Assembly: GCF_003029735.1 (NCBI RefSeq)
Contig: NZ_KZ686270.1
Coordinates: forward strand, 310,001-374,000
DNA: 64,000 bases
Origin: Pedobacter yulinensis
Lineage (GTDB): Bacteria; Bacteroidota; Bacteroidia; Sphingobacteriales; Sphingobacteriaceae
Direction of reading: 5' to 3'
Part shown: positions 26,701 through 36,120 of the stretch, one piece after another
Layout of the letters: each line of letters opens with the position of its first letter
Position numbering within the stretch: position 1 is the first letter of the stretch
Made by a program: the position numbers and the translations under genes
The notes under the pieces: model-generated
Told to the model about the DNA's origin: nothing
Seen by the model: only the letters and a program-made list of their open reading frames with translations
Databases searched by the model: none

Positions 26701-28192
26701 TTACACACAACAAAATATCGTGCGCATTGGCATCTTTCTTTTGCAGGTAATAGGTATTATTGGTAGCGACCAGTTTCACCCCGTGCCTGCGGGCCAGGTT
26801 AACCAGCGCTGCGTTGACCCGGTCTTCATCTTCCTGGCCGTGGCGCTGTATTTCGACATAAAAGTCGTCGCCAAATTGCGATTTCCACCAGAGCAATGCT
26901 TCTTCGGCCTGCTTTTCGCCGGTGTTGAGGAGCTTGTTCGAGACCTCTCCGTATAAGTTGCCTGACAAAACAATCAAGTCGTCTTTGTACGTTTCTACCA
27001 CATCCCGGTCAATGCGCGGAACATAATAGAAGCCCTTGGTATAGGCGATGGACGACATTTTAGCCAGGTTATGGTAGCCTTTTTTGTTTTTAGCCAGAAA
27101 TACGATCTGATAGCCATCATCTTTGCGGGTTTTGTCGAGGTGGTTGTCGCAAACATAAAACTGGCAGCCTACGATCGGCTTAAGAATAACTTCGCTTGCG
27201 GGCTCGCCGCGTTCAATGGCTTCTTTATTTTTGGCCTCTGCAGCCTTGTTGTGGTTCAGCACATGGCTCACGAAATGGAAAGCGCCCATCATGTTGGCGT
27301 GATCGGTCATGGCCACGGCCGGCATTTTTTGTGTTGCTGCAGCTTTGACCAGGTCAGGCACACTGATGGTAGACTGCAATACAGAAAATTGCGTATGGTT
27401 GTGAAGGTGCACGAAAGCCGCATCCTGAAGCGCTTCGGCGCTGACAAGGGGTGCGGTAGTTACCGGACCGCCCGAAGCCGCAGCCTGTTTGCGGCGCAGG
27501 GCCTCTGAAGCCGCCTTGAGATTGACAGCCTTCAGCCCGATCGGCTTGATCACACCGGGGTTGTACTCCCGGAAAGCCTGGATATAATTCGTATCGACCA
27601 GCAGTTCTTCGGGTTTGAAGACTCCTTTTTTGATCAGTTCAAGAAAGCAACGTGTCGTTGCCTCCACATCGGCGGTTGCGTTATGCGCTTCGGCAAACGG
27701 CTCGCCGAAAAGATACTGATGCAGCTCGGTCAGGTTGGGCAGTTTGAAACGTCCGCCCCGGCCACCCGGAAGCTTGAGCAATTCTGCCGTGGTTTCGGTA
27801 CAGGTATCCAGCACAGGCATATCCTGCATGGCGTTGTCTACGCCCATGCGGTAAAACTCGCAGCCCATGATGTTGATATCGAAATTAAGGTTCTGCCCGA
27901 CCAGGAACCGTGCTTTACGAACCGCCGCGGTAAATTTTTCCAGGACCTCTGCAAGGGGCAAGCCCTCTGTCTCGGCCAGTTCGGTAGATATGCCGTGAAT
28001 GCGCTCGGCATCGTAGGGAATATTGAAACCATCGGGCCTGACCAGGTAATCCTGGTGTTCGATCAGCCTGCCCATTTCATCATGCAGCTGCCAGGCCAGC
28101 TGAATACAGCGCGGCCAGTTGTCTGTATCGGTTATGGGCGCATTCCAGTTACGCGGCAAGCCGGTCGTTTCGGTATCGAAAATAAGGTACAT
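23768..28192 (-). CDS. dnaE: DNA polymerase III alpha subunit with fused N-terminal 3'-5' exonuclease domain
   Basis: A 1474-residue replicative polymerase. Residues 1-190 form a DnaQ-like DEDDh exonuclease with all metal and catalytic residues present: D6 and E8 (DTETTG), D105 (NLNFD), H170 and D175 (HNATAD). This proofreading part is normally a separate epsilon subunit. From about 260 there is a PHP domain (HLHNHTQFS with His262, 264, 266), then the family C polymerase core with its catalytic Asp triad in PDIDIDFDDE (about 686-693), a helix-hairpin-helix and an OB fold. A clamp-binding QASLF motif lies near residue 1215. Alone in its transcript as far as can be seen. Confidence 0.95.
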   Translation of the reverse strand: MYLIFDTETTGLPRNWNAPITDTDNWPRCIQLAWQLHDEMGRLIEHQDYLVRPDGFNIPYDAERIHGISTELAETEGLPLAEVLEKFTAAVRKARFLVGQNLNFDINIMGCEFYRMGVDNAMQDMPVLDTCTETTAELLKLPGGRGGRFKLPNLTELHQYLFGEPFAEAHNATADVEATTRCFLELIKKGVFKPEELLVDTNYIQAFREYNPGVIKPIGLKAVNLKAASEALRRKQAAASGGPVTTAPLVSAEALQDAAFVHLHNHTQFSVLQSTISVPDLVKAAATQKMPAVAMTDHANMMGAFHFVSHVLNHNKAAEAKNKEAIERGEPASEVILKPIVGCQFYVCDNHLDKTRKDDGYQIVFLAKNKKGYHNLAKMSSIAYTKGFYYVPRIDRDVVETYKDDLIVLSGNLYGEVSNKLLNTGEKQAEEALLWWKSQFGDDFYVEIQRHGQEDEDRVNAALVNLARRHGVKLVATNNTYYLQKKDANAHDILLCVKDGEKQATPIGRGRGYRYGLPNQEYYFKSEAEMKKIFADIPEAILNIQEVIDKIEIYKLAREVLLPKFGIPEEFLVPEDEHDGGKRGENKYLRYLTYEGAKRRYPEITPAIAERLDFELQTIEKTGYPGYFLIVQDFIAEARKLDVSVGPGRGSAAGSAVAYCLGITNIDPIKYDLLFERFLNPDRVSMPDIDIDFDDEGRGRVMDYVIRKYGSNQVAQIITYGTMAAKSSIRDTARVLDLPLFEADKIAKLIPNMKLAKIFNLEEKALREALRPDEYERVVELKALAGSGNLGGETIQQAKVLEGSVRNTGIHACGVIITPDDITNFVPVSTAKDSDLFVTQFDNSVVESAGLLKMDFLGLKTLTLIKDTVKLVKKRFNIDLDPDHFPIDDVKTYELFQRGETIGIFQYESPGMQKYMKELKPTVFDDLIAMNALYRPGPMEYIPSFVRRKNGEEEISYDLDACEEYLKETYGITVYQEQVMLLSQKLAGFTKGEADVLRKAMGKKQKDVLDKMKPKFVSQAAEKGHSPAVLEKIWKDWEAFASYAFNKSHSTCYAWIAYQTAYLKAHYPAEYMAAVLSNNMSDIKQVAFFMEECKQMGVKVLGPDVNESDIKFSVNPQGEVRFGLSGVKGVGEKAVESIIEERAAKGAYSSIYDFAKRSNTRIVNKKAYESFVYSGAFDAFGFHRAQYFHLGPNDKMNGIEKLIKYANDFINNESTSQASLFGGSKADMILEPPLPVTNEWSLIDRLKYEKDAIGIFLSGHPLDNYRLELDSFCTHTVRQLVVANKVKMGDTNEEVLAEFDKIRNRELCVGGLVASASQRVTKTGKPFGTFMFEDYNDSAELALFGEDFIKFKSFLTEGYFLQIRGRMTERFGKAGDWEFKVTSMNLLSDLRDKLAKSITLQISIDRLTEELMQQVEGLIADNTKTTEQQNCKLNFAVFDVEKGVKVELPSKSLRVNPNNEFLERVKLLAEYTLN

Positions 28193-28314
28193 AGGCTATC
28201 AACAGAACCGCGAAGAAAAACTGCGGTACCTCAAAAGTACGCAATCCGCCGCCAGGCTTTGTCAGTTAATTATCAACAGCGTGCTTTTCACGGTCCTGCC
28301 AGCTGGTGGCGGCG

Positions 28315-28833
28315 TTAAAACCCCTGATTTACGAGCCTTGATGTATCATACCCTTTGCTGGCACAGCGTGTTAAGATTTGTTCCAGCACATCAGCATCCA
28401 GGCCGGGCTTGCGCGACATGATGGAAAGGTATTTTTGCCGTGGATGTCCGATCACAACATAGCTGTAGTCGTCATCGCGGTCAATGATCCAATAGTCAGT
28501 GCTGAGCGGCCAAAAAAAGGTAGACTTCAGCCTGGCATTGTTGCTGCCGCGTACAACACGGAGTTTGCTGCGCATGTACTTTCTTTTGTCCTGGCCCACA
28601 ACCTGGTAGGTGGTGAACACCACATAGTACCCGTCAGGATGGATAACATGCGTGTGAACCGTCTGGCGCCAGTGCGAGTCGAGGAAAGAAGGAATCGAAT
28701 AAAGGTTGTACCATTTGCCGGCGAAGGCGACTACATCAGCGCGGTCAACAGGTGCATTTTCCATGAAGGGATTGTTAGAAATTCTGCTTTTGTATGGAAA
28801 CGGCCACAGGCCATATAAAGTTTTAAAAAGCAT
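28315..28833 (-). CDS. Lipocalin family protein (Blc-like)
   Basis: A 172-residue beta-barrel protein of the bacterial lipocalin (Blc) group. It has the first signature GKWYNLYSIPSF near residue 38 and the diagnostic central part DYWIIDRDDDYSYVVIGHPRQKYLSIMSRKP, which matches E. coli Blc and apolipoprotein D. These proteins bind fatty acids or lysolipids. It lacks the lipoprotein signal seen in E. coli Blc; the first 20 residues are aromatic and basic but no cleavage or lipobox is evident, so location is uncertain. An internal ATG (MENAPVDRADVV) would give a shorter, more typical start. Confidence 0.85.
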   Translation of the reverse strand: MLFKTLYGLWPFPYKSRISNNPFMENAPVDRADVVAFAGKWYNLYSIPSFLDSHWRQTVHTHVIHPDGYYVVFTTYQVVGQDKRKYMRSKLRVVRGSNNARLKSTFFWPLSTDYWIIDRDDDYSYVVIGHPRQKYLSIMSRKPGLDADVLEQILTRCASKGYDTSRLVNQGF

Positions 28834-28905
28834 TTTTTAAAGCAAAGCCTTATTTCTACCTTAGGCAGGAATCAAATATGATCGATCACCATTAAACCAC
28901 CTGAT

Positions 28906-29844
28906 ATGAAAGTAACTGTTGTAGGAGCCGGGGCAGTCGGCGCAACTTGCGCTGACAACATTGCGAGAAAAGAACTTGCAGAAGAAGTCGTATTGCTCGA
29001 CATCAAGGAAGGCTTCGCCGAAGGCAAGTCGATAGATATGATGCAGACAGCGACACTCCTGGGCTTCGACACCAAGATAACCGGTGTTACAGGCGATTAC
29101 AGCAAAACCGCCGGCTCTAGCGTTGTGGTGATTACCTCCGGTCTGCCGCGTAAACCCGGTATGACGCGCGAGGAGCTCATCGGCATCAATGCAGGCATTG
29201 TTAAAGGCGTTGCAGAAAACATTCTGAAATACTCGCCCGATGCGATCTTCATCGTGATCAGCAACCCGATGGATACGATGACTTACCTGGCGCTCAAATC
29301 GCTTGGCCTGCCAAAGAAACGCATTATAGGCATGGGCGGAACCTTAGACAGTTCGCGCTTCAAATACTACCTCAGCCAGGCGCTGAACTGTAGTCCGAAC
29401 GATTTGCAGGGTTTCGTGATCGGTGGTCATGGCGACACGACCATGATCCCGCTTACGCGTTTTGCAACTTACCAAAGCCTGCCGGTAAGCAACCTGCTCG
29501 ACGAAGCAACGCTTGAAAAAATAGCTGCAGACACCATGGTTGGCGGGGCCACCCTGACCGGGTTGATCGGCACCTCTGCCTGGTATGCCCCTGGTGCAGC
29601 GGGAGCCGCCCTTGTTGAAGCCATTCTGCGCGATGAGAAAAAGCTGTTTACATGCTGCGTATCGCTCGAAGGCGAATATGGCCAGTCAGATATCTGCCTG
29701 GGTGTGCCGGTAATCATTGGCAAAGACGGCTGGGAACGCATCATCGACTTCCCGCTGAATGAAAAAGAACAGGCGGCTTTCAACAAAAGTGCAGAGGCGG
29801 TGCGCAACATGAACAACGTATTGGCCGAGATGAGCCTCGTATAA
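28906..29844 (+). CDS. mdh: Malate dehydrogenase (LDH-like type)
   Basis: A 312-residue NAD-dependent enzyme of the LDH/MDH family that interconverts malate and oxaloacetate in the citric acid cycle. It begins with the Rossmann motif VTVVGAGAVGA. The substrate loop reads SGLPRKPGMTREEL: Arg82 in the position that is Gln in lactate dehydrogenases gives malate specificity, and R88 lies on the same loop. The catalytic pair has its His in VIGGHGDTTMIP. Full length (309-320 for the family). The retropepsin-like gene starts four bases after the stop codon, so the two are likely co-transcribed. Confidence 0.96.
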   Translation: MKVTVVGAGAVGATCADNIARKELAEEVVLLDIKEGFAEGKSIDMMQTATLLGFDTKITGVTGDYSKTAGSSVVVITSGLPRKPGMTREELIGINAGIVKGVAENILKYSPDAIFIVISNPMDTMTYLALKSLGLPKKRIIGMGGTLDSSRFKYYLSQALNCSPNDLQGFVIGGHGDTTMIPLTRFATYQSLPVSNLLDEATLEKIAADTMVGGATLTGLIGTSAWYAPGAAGAALVEAILRDEKKLFTCCVSLEGEYGQSDICLGVPVIIGKDGWERIIDFPLNEKEQAAFNKSAEAVRNMNNVLAEMSLV

Positions 29845-29847
29845 CCA

Positions 29848-30291
29848 ATGCGTACTTCAGCAGCCCTGAAACTTCTTAACCTTGACGATGGCTTCCACCT
29901 GCTGGTGGAAGTTTTCGTTTTGGGCCGTAAACATTTTGCCGTACTCGATACCGGCGCATCGCGTACGGTATTCGACCGTACCTTCATCGCCGCCCACCTG
30001 AGCCCCGCAACCGACCATGAAGAGCTCAGCGCCACCACCCTGTTCAGCACCGCCGCTACCGCATCGGCTACGGTTCCGCTGCTGGGAATTGGCCGGTTGA
30101 AGGTCACAGACCTGCCCGTCATTGTGCTCGACCTGCAGACCGTTACAGACACCTACAGCCAATTCGGCTTTCCGGCCATTGTTGCCGTGATTGGCGGCGA
30201 TATCCTGACCAGATACAGGGCTGTGATCAATTACCCGAAACTCCGCCTGTTTCTTGAAACGGCACCTTCAGCAGCCGGACCGAACGGCTGA
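29848..30291 (+). CDS. Retropepsin-like aspartic protease domain protein
   Basis: A 147-residue single-domain protein with AVLDTGASRTVFD, the D-T-G-A active site of retropepsin-like and clan AA proteases, followed by a predicted beta-rich flap region and IGGDIL, which matches the hydrophobic-hydrophobic-Gly signature near the C-terminus. It has no signal peptide or membrane segment. Such single-domain proteins act as dimers when active. Its placement directly after mdh has no obvious functional meaning. Protease activity is inferred from the motif alone; some family members are regulatory or inactive. Confidence 0.75.
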   Translation: MRTSAALKLLNLDDGFHLLVEVFVLGRKHFAVLDTGASRTVFDRTFIAAHLSPATDHEELSATTLFSTAATASATVPLLGIGRLKVTDLPVIVLDLQTVTDTYSQFGFPAIVAVIGGDILTRYRAVINYPKLRLFLETAPSAAGPNG

Positions 30292-30397
30292 AAAACGGAA
30301 AGGTTTTTTACCATTTTAAGATTTTATTTATTACATTCGTTTTAAGCATTATAACCATTCTTTATCGTATTGTTAAACGGCCGAAAGGCTAAAAAAG

Positions 30398-30420
30398 AAG
30401 GAGGTTATATGCATCTGTAA
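30398..30420 (+). promoter_or_regulatory. Perfect SD sequence and three-codon mini-ORF upstream of the M60 gene
   Basis: AAGGAGGT (30398-30405) is a perfect complement of the 16S anti-SD and lies four bases before ATG CAT CTG TAA (30409-30420). SD sequences are almost absent at other gene starts in this window. It lies 86 bases before the M60 peptidase start and may be a leader peptide or ribosome-binding control element. Confidence 0.4.
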
Positions 30421-30505
30421 TATTGCTGTTCAGCATGGCAACCGTGTGTTGCACCAAAGGTCGAACAGACCTTTCTAACCAAATCATTACCTATTAAATC
30501 AAACC

Positions 30506-31885
30506 ATGAAAATCACCCTTTTAAGGCTGGCTATTCTATGCACAGCTTTCCAAACCATTGCCTCGTGTAAAAAAGCGGCTAATCCGGCCGAAACAGCAGA
30601 AAAGCAGGTTACCCAACCCGCCCAGACGAGCGCAGCAAATCCCAACCTGTACACCACGGTGGGCACCAATATCCAGGAATTCAACGAACTGAAAGACGCA
30701 GGCTCAGAGAACACACGACTTCAGCTCGGCGCCTATTGGACCGACTTTGATCCTACTGGTTTTTACCTGGCGCCGAACGCCTCCATGCAAATAACCGTGC
30801 AGCAGCTGCTCGGCACACGCCGGCCGCAGATTCTGATCGGCACCTATTCCCGGTATACCAATAAATGGAACCCGCAGGTCATTAACCTGAATACCGGCAC
30901 AAACACGATTACCGCAGACAGCAACGGCGGATTGATCTGGGTCCGTTTTGGCACCAACCAGACGCCGAACAGCAAGGTGCGCATTACCTTTAACAGCGGC
31001 CATCAGCGCGTTCCGATCTACATTAAAAATGCGACAACCGCAACCAGTTGGGCCAGCCAGATCGCCACGTACAGCAATGTGCCTGATGTAATCCTGATCG
31101 GCGACAGGGTGTACCAGGTCTATTCGCGCAGCCGTGCGCAGTCTACCCAAACCCAGGACAACAACTATGTATTGGCAAAAGCTGACCAGACCATGAATGT
31201 GCAGGAAGCGTTCAGCGGCCTAGATGGATCTGCACCACAGCACCAGCGGAATGTGAACAGCCGCTTGCTGTTAACTGAAACCGACAATCCGGACTACTGG
31301 ATGGTTGCCACCTATTACCGGACGGCTTACGTTACGGCTGCTGCGCCGGCAGCCTTCACTTCGATGATCGGCGGCCAGGATGGCTGGGGACCATGGCATG
31401 AACTGGGCCATATGCACCAGCAGCAGCCTTGGAAATGGAGCACATTGGGCGAAGTTACCGTAAATATCTATAGTCTGGCGGTCGAGCGCGCCATGGGTGT
31501 TACCCCTTCCCGGCTTAAACGCGAGAACAAGTGGGCGGCAGCACTGACATGGATTGCGAACCCGTCTACGACCAAAGATTTTAACAGCAGTTCGATGGCA
31601 GGCGATGTTTGGACACGTCTTTGCATGTTTGAGCAACTGCGCCTGGCATTCGGAGAAAACTTCTATAAAAACCTGCATAAAGTTACACGCGTTGAACAAC
31701 CGGCTGTATCGACAGACGCACAGAAAATGCGCTACTTTATGCTTAAGTCCTGCACTGTTTCGGGCCGTAACCTGACCAACTTTTTTAAAAAATGGGGCTT
31801 CCAGGTAGACGCTTCTGTTTACACCGAAATCGCCAACCTCGGACTGCCGCAGCCGGTAGTGGAACCGAGTACCCTGAGCGAATAA
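30506..31885 (+). CDS. M60-like (enhancin/SslE-type) metallopeptidase lipoprotein
   Basis: A 459-residue lipoprotein (signal peptide with lipobox TIASC21, then KK) in the gluzincin M60-like family. The catalytic H298-E-L-G-H302 is followed by Glu316 (STLGEV), fitting HExxH-x(8-28)-E. Upstream is the usual beta-sandwich half (ISQTPNS-type region around LIWVRFGTNQTPNSKVRI). M60-like proteases cleave mucins and other O-glycoproteins and are common in Bacteroidota. The substrate here is unknown. Lys-Lys after the lipidated Cys is not the surface-export signal (LES) of Bacteroides, so periplasmic or surface display is undecided. It has a 12-bp hairpin terminator. Confidence 0.87.
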   Translation: MKITLLRLAILCTAFQTIASCKKAANPAETAEKQVTQPAQTSAANPNLYTTVGTNIQEFNELKDAGSENTRLQLGAYWTDFDPTGFYLAPNASMQITVQQLLGTRRPQILIGTYSRYTNKWNPQVINLNTGTNTITADSNGGLIWVRFGTNQTPNSKVRITFNSGHQRVPIYIKNATTATSWASQIATYSNVPDVILIGDRVYQVYSRSRAQSTQTQDNNYVLAKADQTMNVQEAFSGLDGSAPQHQRNVNSRLLLTETDNPDYWMVATYYRTAYVTAAAPAAFTSMIGGQDGWGPWHELGHMHQQQPWKWSTLGEVTVNIYSLAVERAMGVTPSRLKRENKWAAALTWIANPSTTKDFNSSSMAGDVWTRLCMFEQLRLAFGENFYKNLHKVTRVEQPAVSTDAQKMRYFMLKSCTVSGRNLTNFFKKWGFQVDASVYTEIANLGLPQPVVEPSTLSE

Positions 31886-31890
31886 TAGCA

Positions 31891-31921
31891 TACCTGCAGG
31901 CCGGTGGCCTGCAGGTATTTT
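31891..31921 (+). terminator. Intrinsic terminator of the M60 gene
   Basis: Perfect 12-bp stem TACCTGCAGGCC / GGCCTGCAGGTA with a three-base loop, then TTTT. Confidence 0.85.
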
Positions 31922-31967
31922 GATATTCATAACGATTGGTTAACTTCAACCAACCAAAACAAACGTT

Positions 31968-32504
31968 ATGAAAGCGCTAAAAATTATTGTGGGGATCATT
32001 ATTGTCCTGGCAATCATCTTCTTCGTTGGCGGCCTTTTTCTGCCTGCCACTTACAGCCTGAGCCGCAGCACCGAAATCAATGCGCCAGACAGTGTGATTT
32101 ACCGGAACATTTCGGATTTTAATGAGTTCAGGCAATGGAATCCCTGGGCCAAAATGGAACCGACCGCGAAGGTTACCGTAACCGGAACGCCGGCCCAGCC
32201 CGGACACATTTATGCCTGGCAGGGCGACAAGACCGGCAGCGGCGAGATGAAGATCACCGAAACCGTGCCCAACAAAATGACAGACATCGACCTCAGGTTT
32301 ATCAAACCCTTTGAGAGCAGCTCTGACACGCGGTTTGACCTGTCGCCTGCCGGCAAGGCCACCCGGGTTACCTGGACCATGTCGGGAGAAAATCGCGGCA
32401 CTTTCGATAAATGGATGTCGCTCATGATGGACGGCATGGTTGGCAAAGATTTCGAAAACGGGCTTAAATCCCTGAAAGAAAAATCTGAAGCGGTAAAAAT
32501 GTAG
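31968..32504 (+). CDS. SRPBCC (START/Bet v1-like) family protein with N-terminal membrane anchor
   Basis: A 178-residue protein: one hydrophobic segment (about 5-24) followed by an SRPBCC lipid-binding fold. The motif EINAPDSVIYRNISDFNEFRQWNPWAKME is the standard start of polyketide-cyclase-like SRPBCC proteins of Bacteroidota, and the fold ends with a long amphipathic helix (FENGLKSLKEKSE). These proteins bind small hydrophobic ligands; no enzymatic role can be assigned. It is flanked by terminators and is probably a single transcription unit. Confidence 0.82.
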   Translation: MKALKIIVGIIIVLAIIFFVGGLFLPATYSLSRSTEINAPDSVIYRNISDFNEFRQWNPWAKMEPTAKVTVTGTPAQPGHIYAWQGDKTGSGEMKITETVPNKMTDIDLRFIKPFESSSDTRFDLSPAGKATRVTWTMSGENRGTFDKWMSLMMDGMVGKDFENGLKSLKEKSEAVKM

Positions 32505-32586
32505 TGCCCGGTGCCTTTCTTTAGGCGGTTGGCGGGAAATCGTCAAGGCGGGACTGTTTACCATTTCAGCATTCCCCTGTCACAAA

Positions 32587-32612
32587 AAAAGCCGCCCATT
32601 GGGGCGGCTTTT
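32587..32612. terminator. Bidirectional intrinsic terminator
   Basis: Stem AAAAGCCGCCC / GGGCGGCTTTT with a short ATTG loop between the convergent SRPBCC gene and gyrB. A and T runs on the two sides serve both strands. Confidence 0.85.
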
Positions 32613-32630
32613 GCATATTTTAATTCTAAA

Positions 32631-34640
<2,010 letters not shown>

Positions 34641-34696
34641 CTACGATGTGGATAATTTATTTGACCCTGAAGGGGCTTTTGTACAATTCCGTGCAT

Positions 34697-34730
34697 TTTA
34701 TCGGATACTTGAATTTGATTTTTATATTTG
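34697..34730 (+). promoter_or_regulatory. Candidate promoter for the OmpH-like gene
   Basis: TATATTTG (34723-34730) is a perfect -7 box 19 bases before the ATG at 34750; a TTTA lies 22 bases upstream in place of TTTG. Confidence 0.45.
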
Positions 34731-34749
34731 TTGAAATTTATTGAAGAGA

Positions 34750-35355
34750 ATGAAAATTAAAACCCTGAATGTGTTTGGTATTTTTGCGGCGGCCGCAATG
34801 ATCTCTTCGTTCGCTGCGTGCAAGAACGAAACATCTAAAAACACGGCTGCAACCACGAAAACCGAAAGTGCTGCACCCGTGTCCGCTTCAGATAAGATCG
34901 TGTTCGTGAACTCAGATTCACTGCTGAACAAATATGACTTTTACAAAGACCTGAAAACCAAATTCGACAGCAAATCAAAAAATGCCCAGTCAGATCTGAC
35001 GGCCAAAGGCCAGGCGTTTCAGCGTGAAGTAGCCCAGTACCAGCAGCAGGCACAGTCACTTTCTGCCGATCAGCGCAAAGCGACCGAAGAGCGCCTGGCG
35101 CGCAAACAGCAGGAACTGCAGGCTTACCAGCAAAATGCCGGTGCCGCTTTCCAGAATGAGCAAGCCCAGGAAAATGAGAAACTGTATGACCGCGTGGCAG
35201 ATTACCTTAAAAAATACGCCAAAGAAAAAGGTTATAAGATGGTCATGAGTTATACCCGCGGCAACGGGACCATCCTGTTTGCCGATGAGAGCCTTGACGT
35301 AACTTCAGAAGTAATCAAGGGCCTGAATGAGGATTACAAAAGCAGGAAAAAATAA
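34750..35355 (+). CDS. OmpH/Skp-family periplasmic chaperone, lipoprotein form
   Basis: A 201-residue protein of the OmpH (Skp) family. The signal peptide ends with lipobox FAAC24, so it is a lipoprotein, unlike soluble E. coli Skp. After a low-complexity Thr/Ala/Lys linker, KIVFVNSDSLLNKYDFYKDL begins the OmpH fold; a long coiled coil (about 85-150, rich in Gln, Glu and Ala) forms the Skp arms, and the C-terminal strand includes YKMVMSYTRGNGTILFADE. It is expected to hold outer-membrane proteins in the periplasm. I used ATG 34750 rather than the TTG at 34741 because a -7 box sits 19 bases upstream. Confidence 0.85.
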   Translation: MKIKTLNVFGIFAAAAMISSFAACKNETSKNTAATTKTESAAPVSASDKIVFVNSDSLLNKYDFYKDLKTKFDSKSKNAQSDLTAKGQAFQREVAQYQQQAQSLSADQRKATEERLARKQQELQAYQQNAGAAFQNEQAQENEKLYDRVADYLKKYAKEKGYKMVMSYTRGNGTILFADESLDVTSEVIKGLNEDYKSRKK

Positions 35356-35372
35356 AACGCTCAGAGCGTACG

Positions 35373-35404
35373 AAAAAATGCCCCGAATTCGGGGCATTTT
35401 TTTT
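35373..35404 (+). terminator. Intrinsic terminator of the OmpH-like gene
   Basis: AAAATGCCCC / GGGGCATTTT stem around a GAATTC loop, followed by eight Ts. A smaller hairpin (ACGCTC/GAGCGT, 35357-35369) precedes it. Confidence 0.88.
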
Positions 35405-35418
35405 GCTGCTGCAGAACC

Positions 35419-35898
35419 ATGCAAGATTCCGAACACGCAAAATTCATGAGAATGGCCATTGAGCTGGCCGAGCAGAATGTATCCAGCCTGAAAGGCGGCC
35501 CTTTCGGCGCTGTGGTGGTAAAGGACGGTGAGGTTGTGGCAAGAAGCGCTAATAAGGTCACCAGCACCAACGACCCTACGGCACATGCCGAGGTATCTGC
35601 CATTCGCCTGGCTTGCAAGGAACTCGACTCGTTCGACCTGAGTGGCTGTGTCATTTACACCAGTTGTGAACCTTGCCCCATGTGCCTGGGTGCCATATAC
35701 TGGTCACGCATTCAGGCCATTTACTACGGCAATACCAAACAGGATGCAGCCGCCGCCGGCTTTAATGACCAGTTCATTTATGAAGAGCTGGATAAACCTG
35801 CAGCAGCGCGCAGCCTTCCGGCCCGGCAGTTGCTGGCTGATGAGGCTGCCAAAGCGTTTGAAGACTGGAACCGCACAGAAGGCCGGATTGCCTATTAA
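35419..35898 (+). CDS. Guanine/nucleoside deaminase (GuaD-like)
   Basis: A 159-residue zinc deaminase of the cytidine deaminase superfamily. The catalytic motif is H56-A-E58 and the second zinc motif PC86PMC89 (TSCEPCPMCLGAIYW). The C-terminal GFNDQFIYEELDKPAAAR closely resembles B. subtilis guanine deaminase GuaD, which differs from tRNA adenosine deaminase TadA in this region. So it most probably converts guanine to xanthine in purine salvage. It is cytosolic, and the preceding terminator separates it from ompH. A second hairpin (35903-35921) follows its stop. Confidence 0.87.
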   Translation: MQDSEHAKFMRMAIELAEQNVSSLKGGPFGAVVVKDGEVVARSANKVTSTNDPTAHAEVSAIRLACKELDSFDLSGCVIYTSCEPCPMCLGAIYWSRIQAIYYGNTKQDAAAAGFNDQFIYEELDKPAAARSLPARQLLADEAAKAFEDWNRTEGRIAY

Positions 35899-35902
35899 AA
35901 AA

Positions 35903-35921
35903 GGCCGGCAAGCTGCCGGCC
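35903..35921 (+). terminator. GC-rich hairpin after the deaminase gene
   Basis: GGCCGGCA / TGCCGGCC, 8-bp perfect stem with a three-base loop. There is no T run after it, so it is a weak terminator or mRNA 3'-end stabiliser. Confidence 0.45.
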
Positions 35922-36120
35922 GGTTACCTCTATAGTTTGTTGTTTGTGATCGGTGTTAACCCGTTGCTGCAGGTGTCTTTTAAAGGCAAGATACCGCCGT
36001 TTCTTAAATTTACAGATTCAACCTTTAGTTCCCAAACTTTTTTTTCACGCTGCGGGCGCCGCTTTGCGGCAACGCCGCTTAATTTCTCAACTTTAGCGAC
36101 TTGCAAGCGTTTATACTTAC

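Noticed and set aside
29469-30152. 227-codon minus-strand frame across mdh and the retropepsin gene
   Set aside because: Ser/Arg-rich antisense shadow over two convincing genes.
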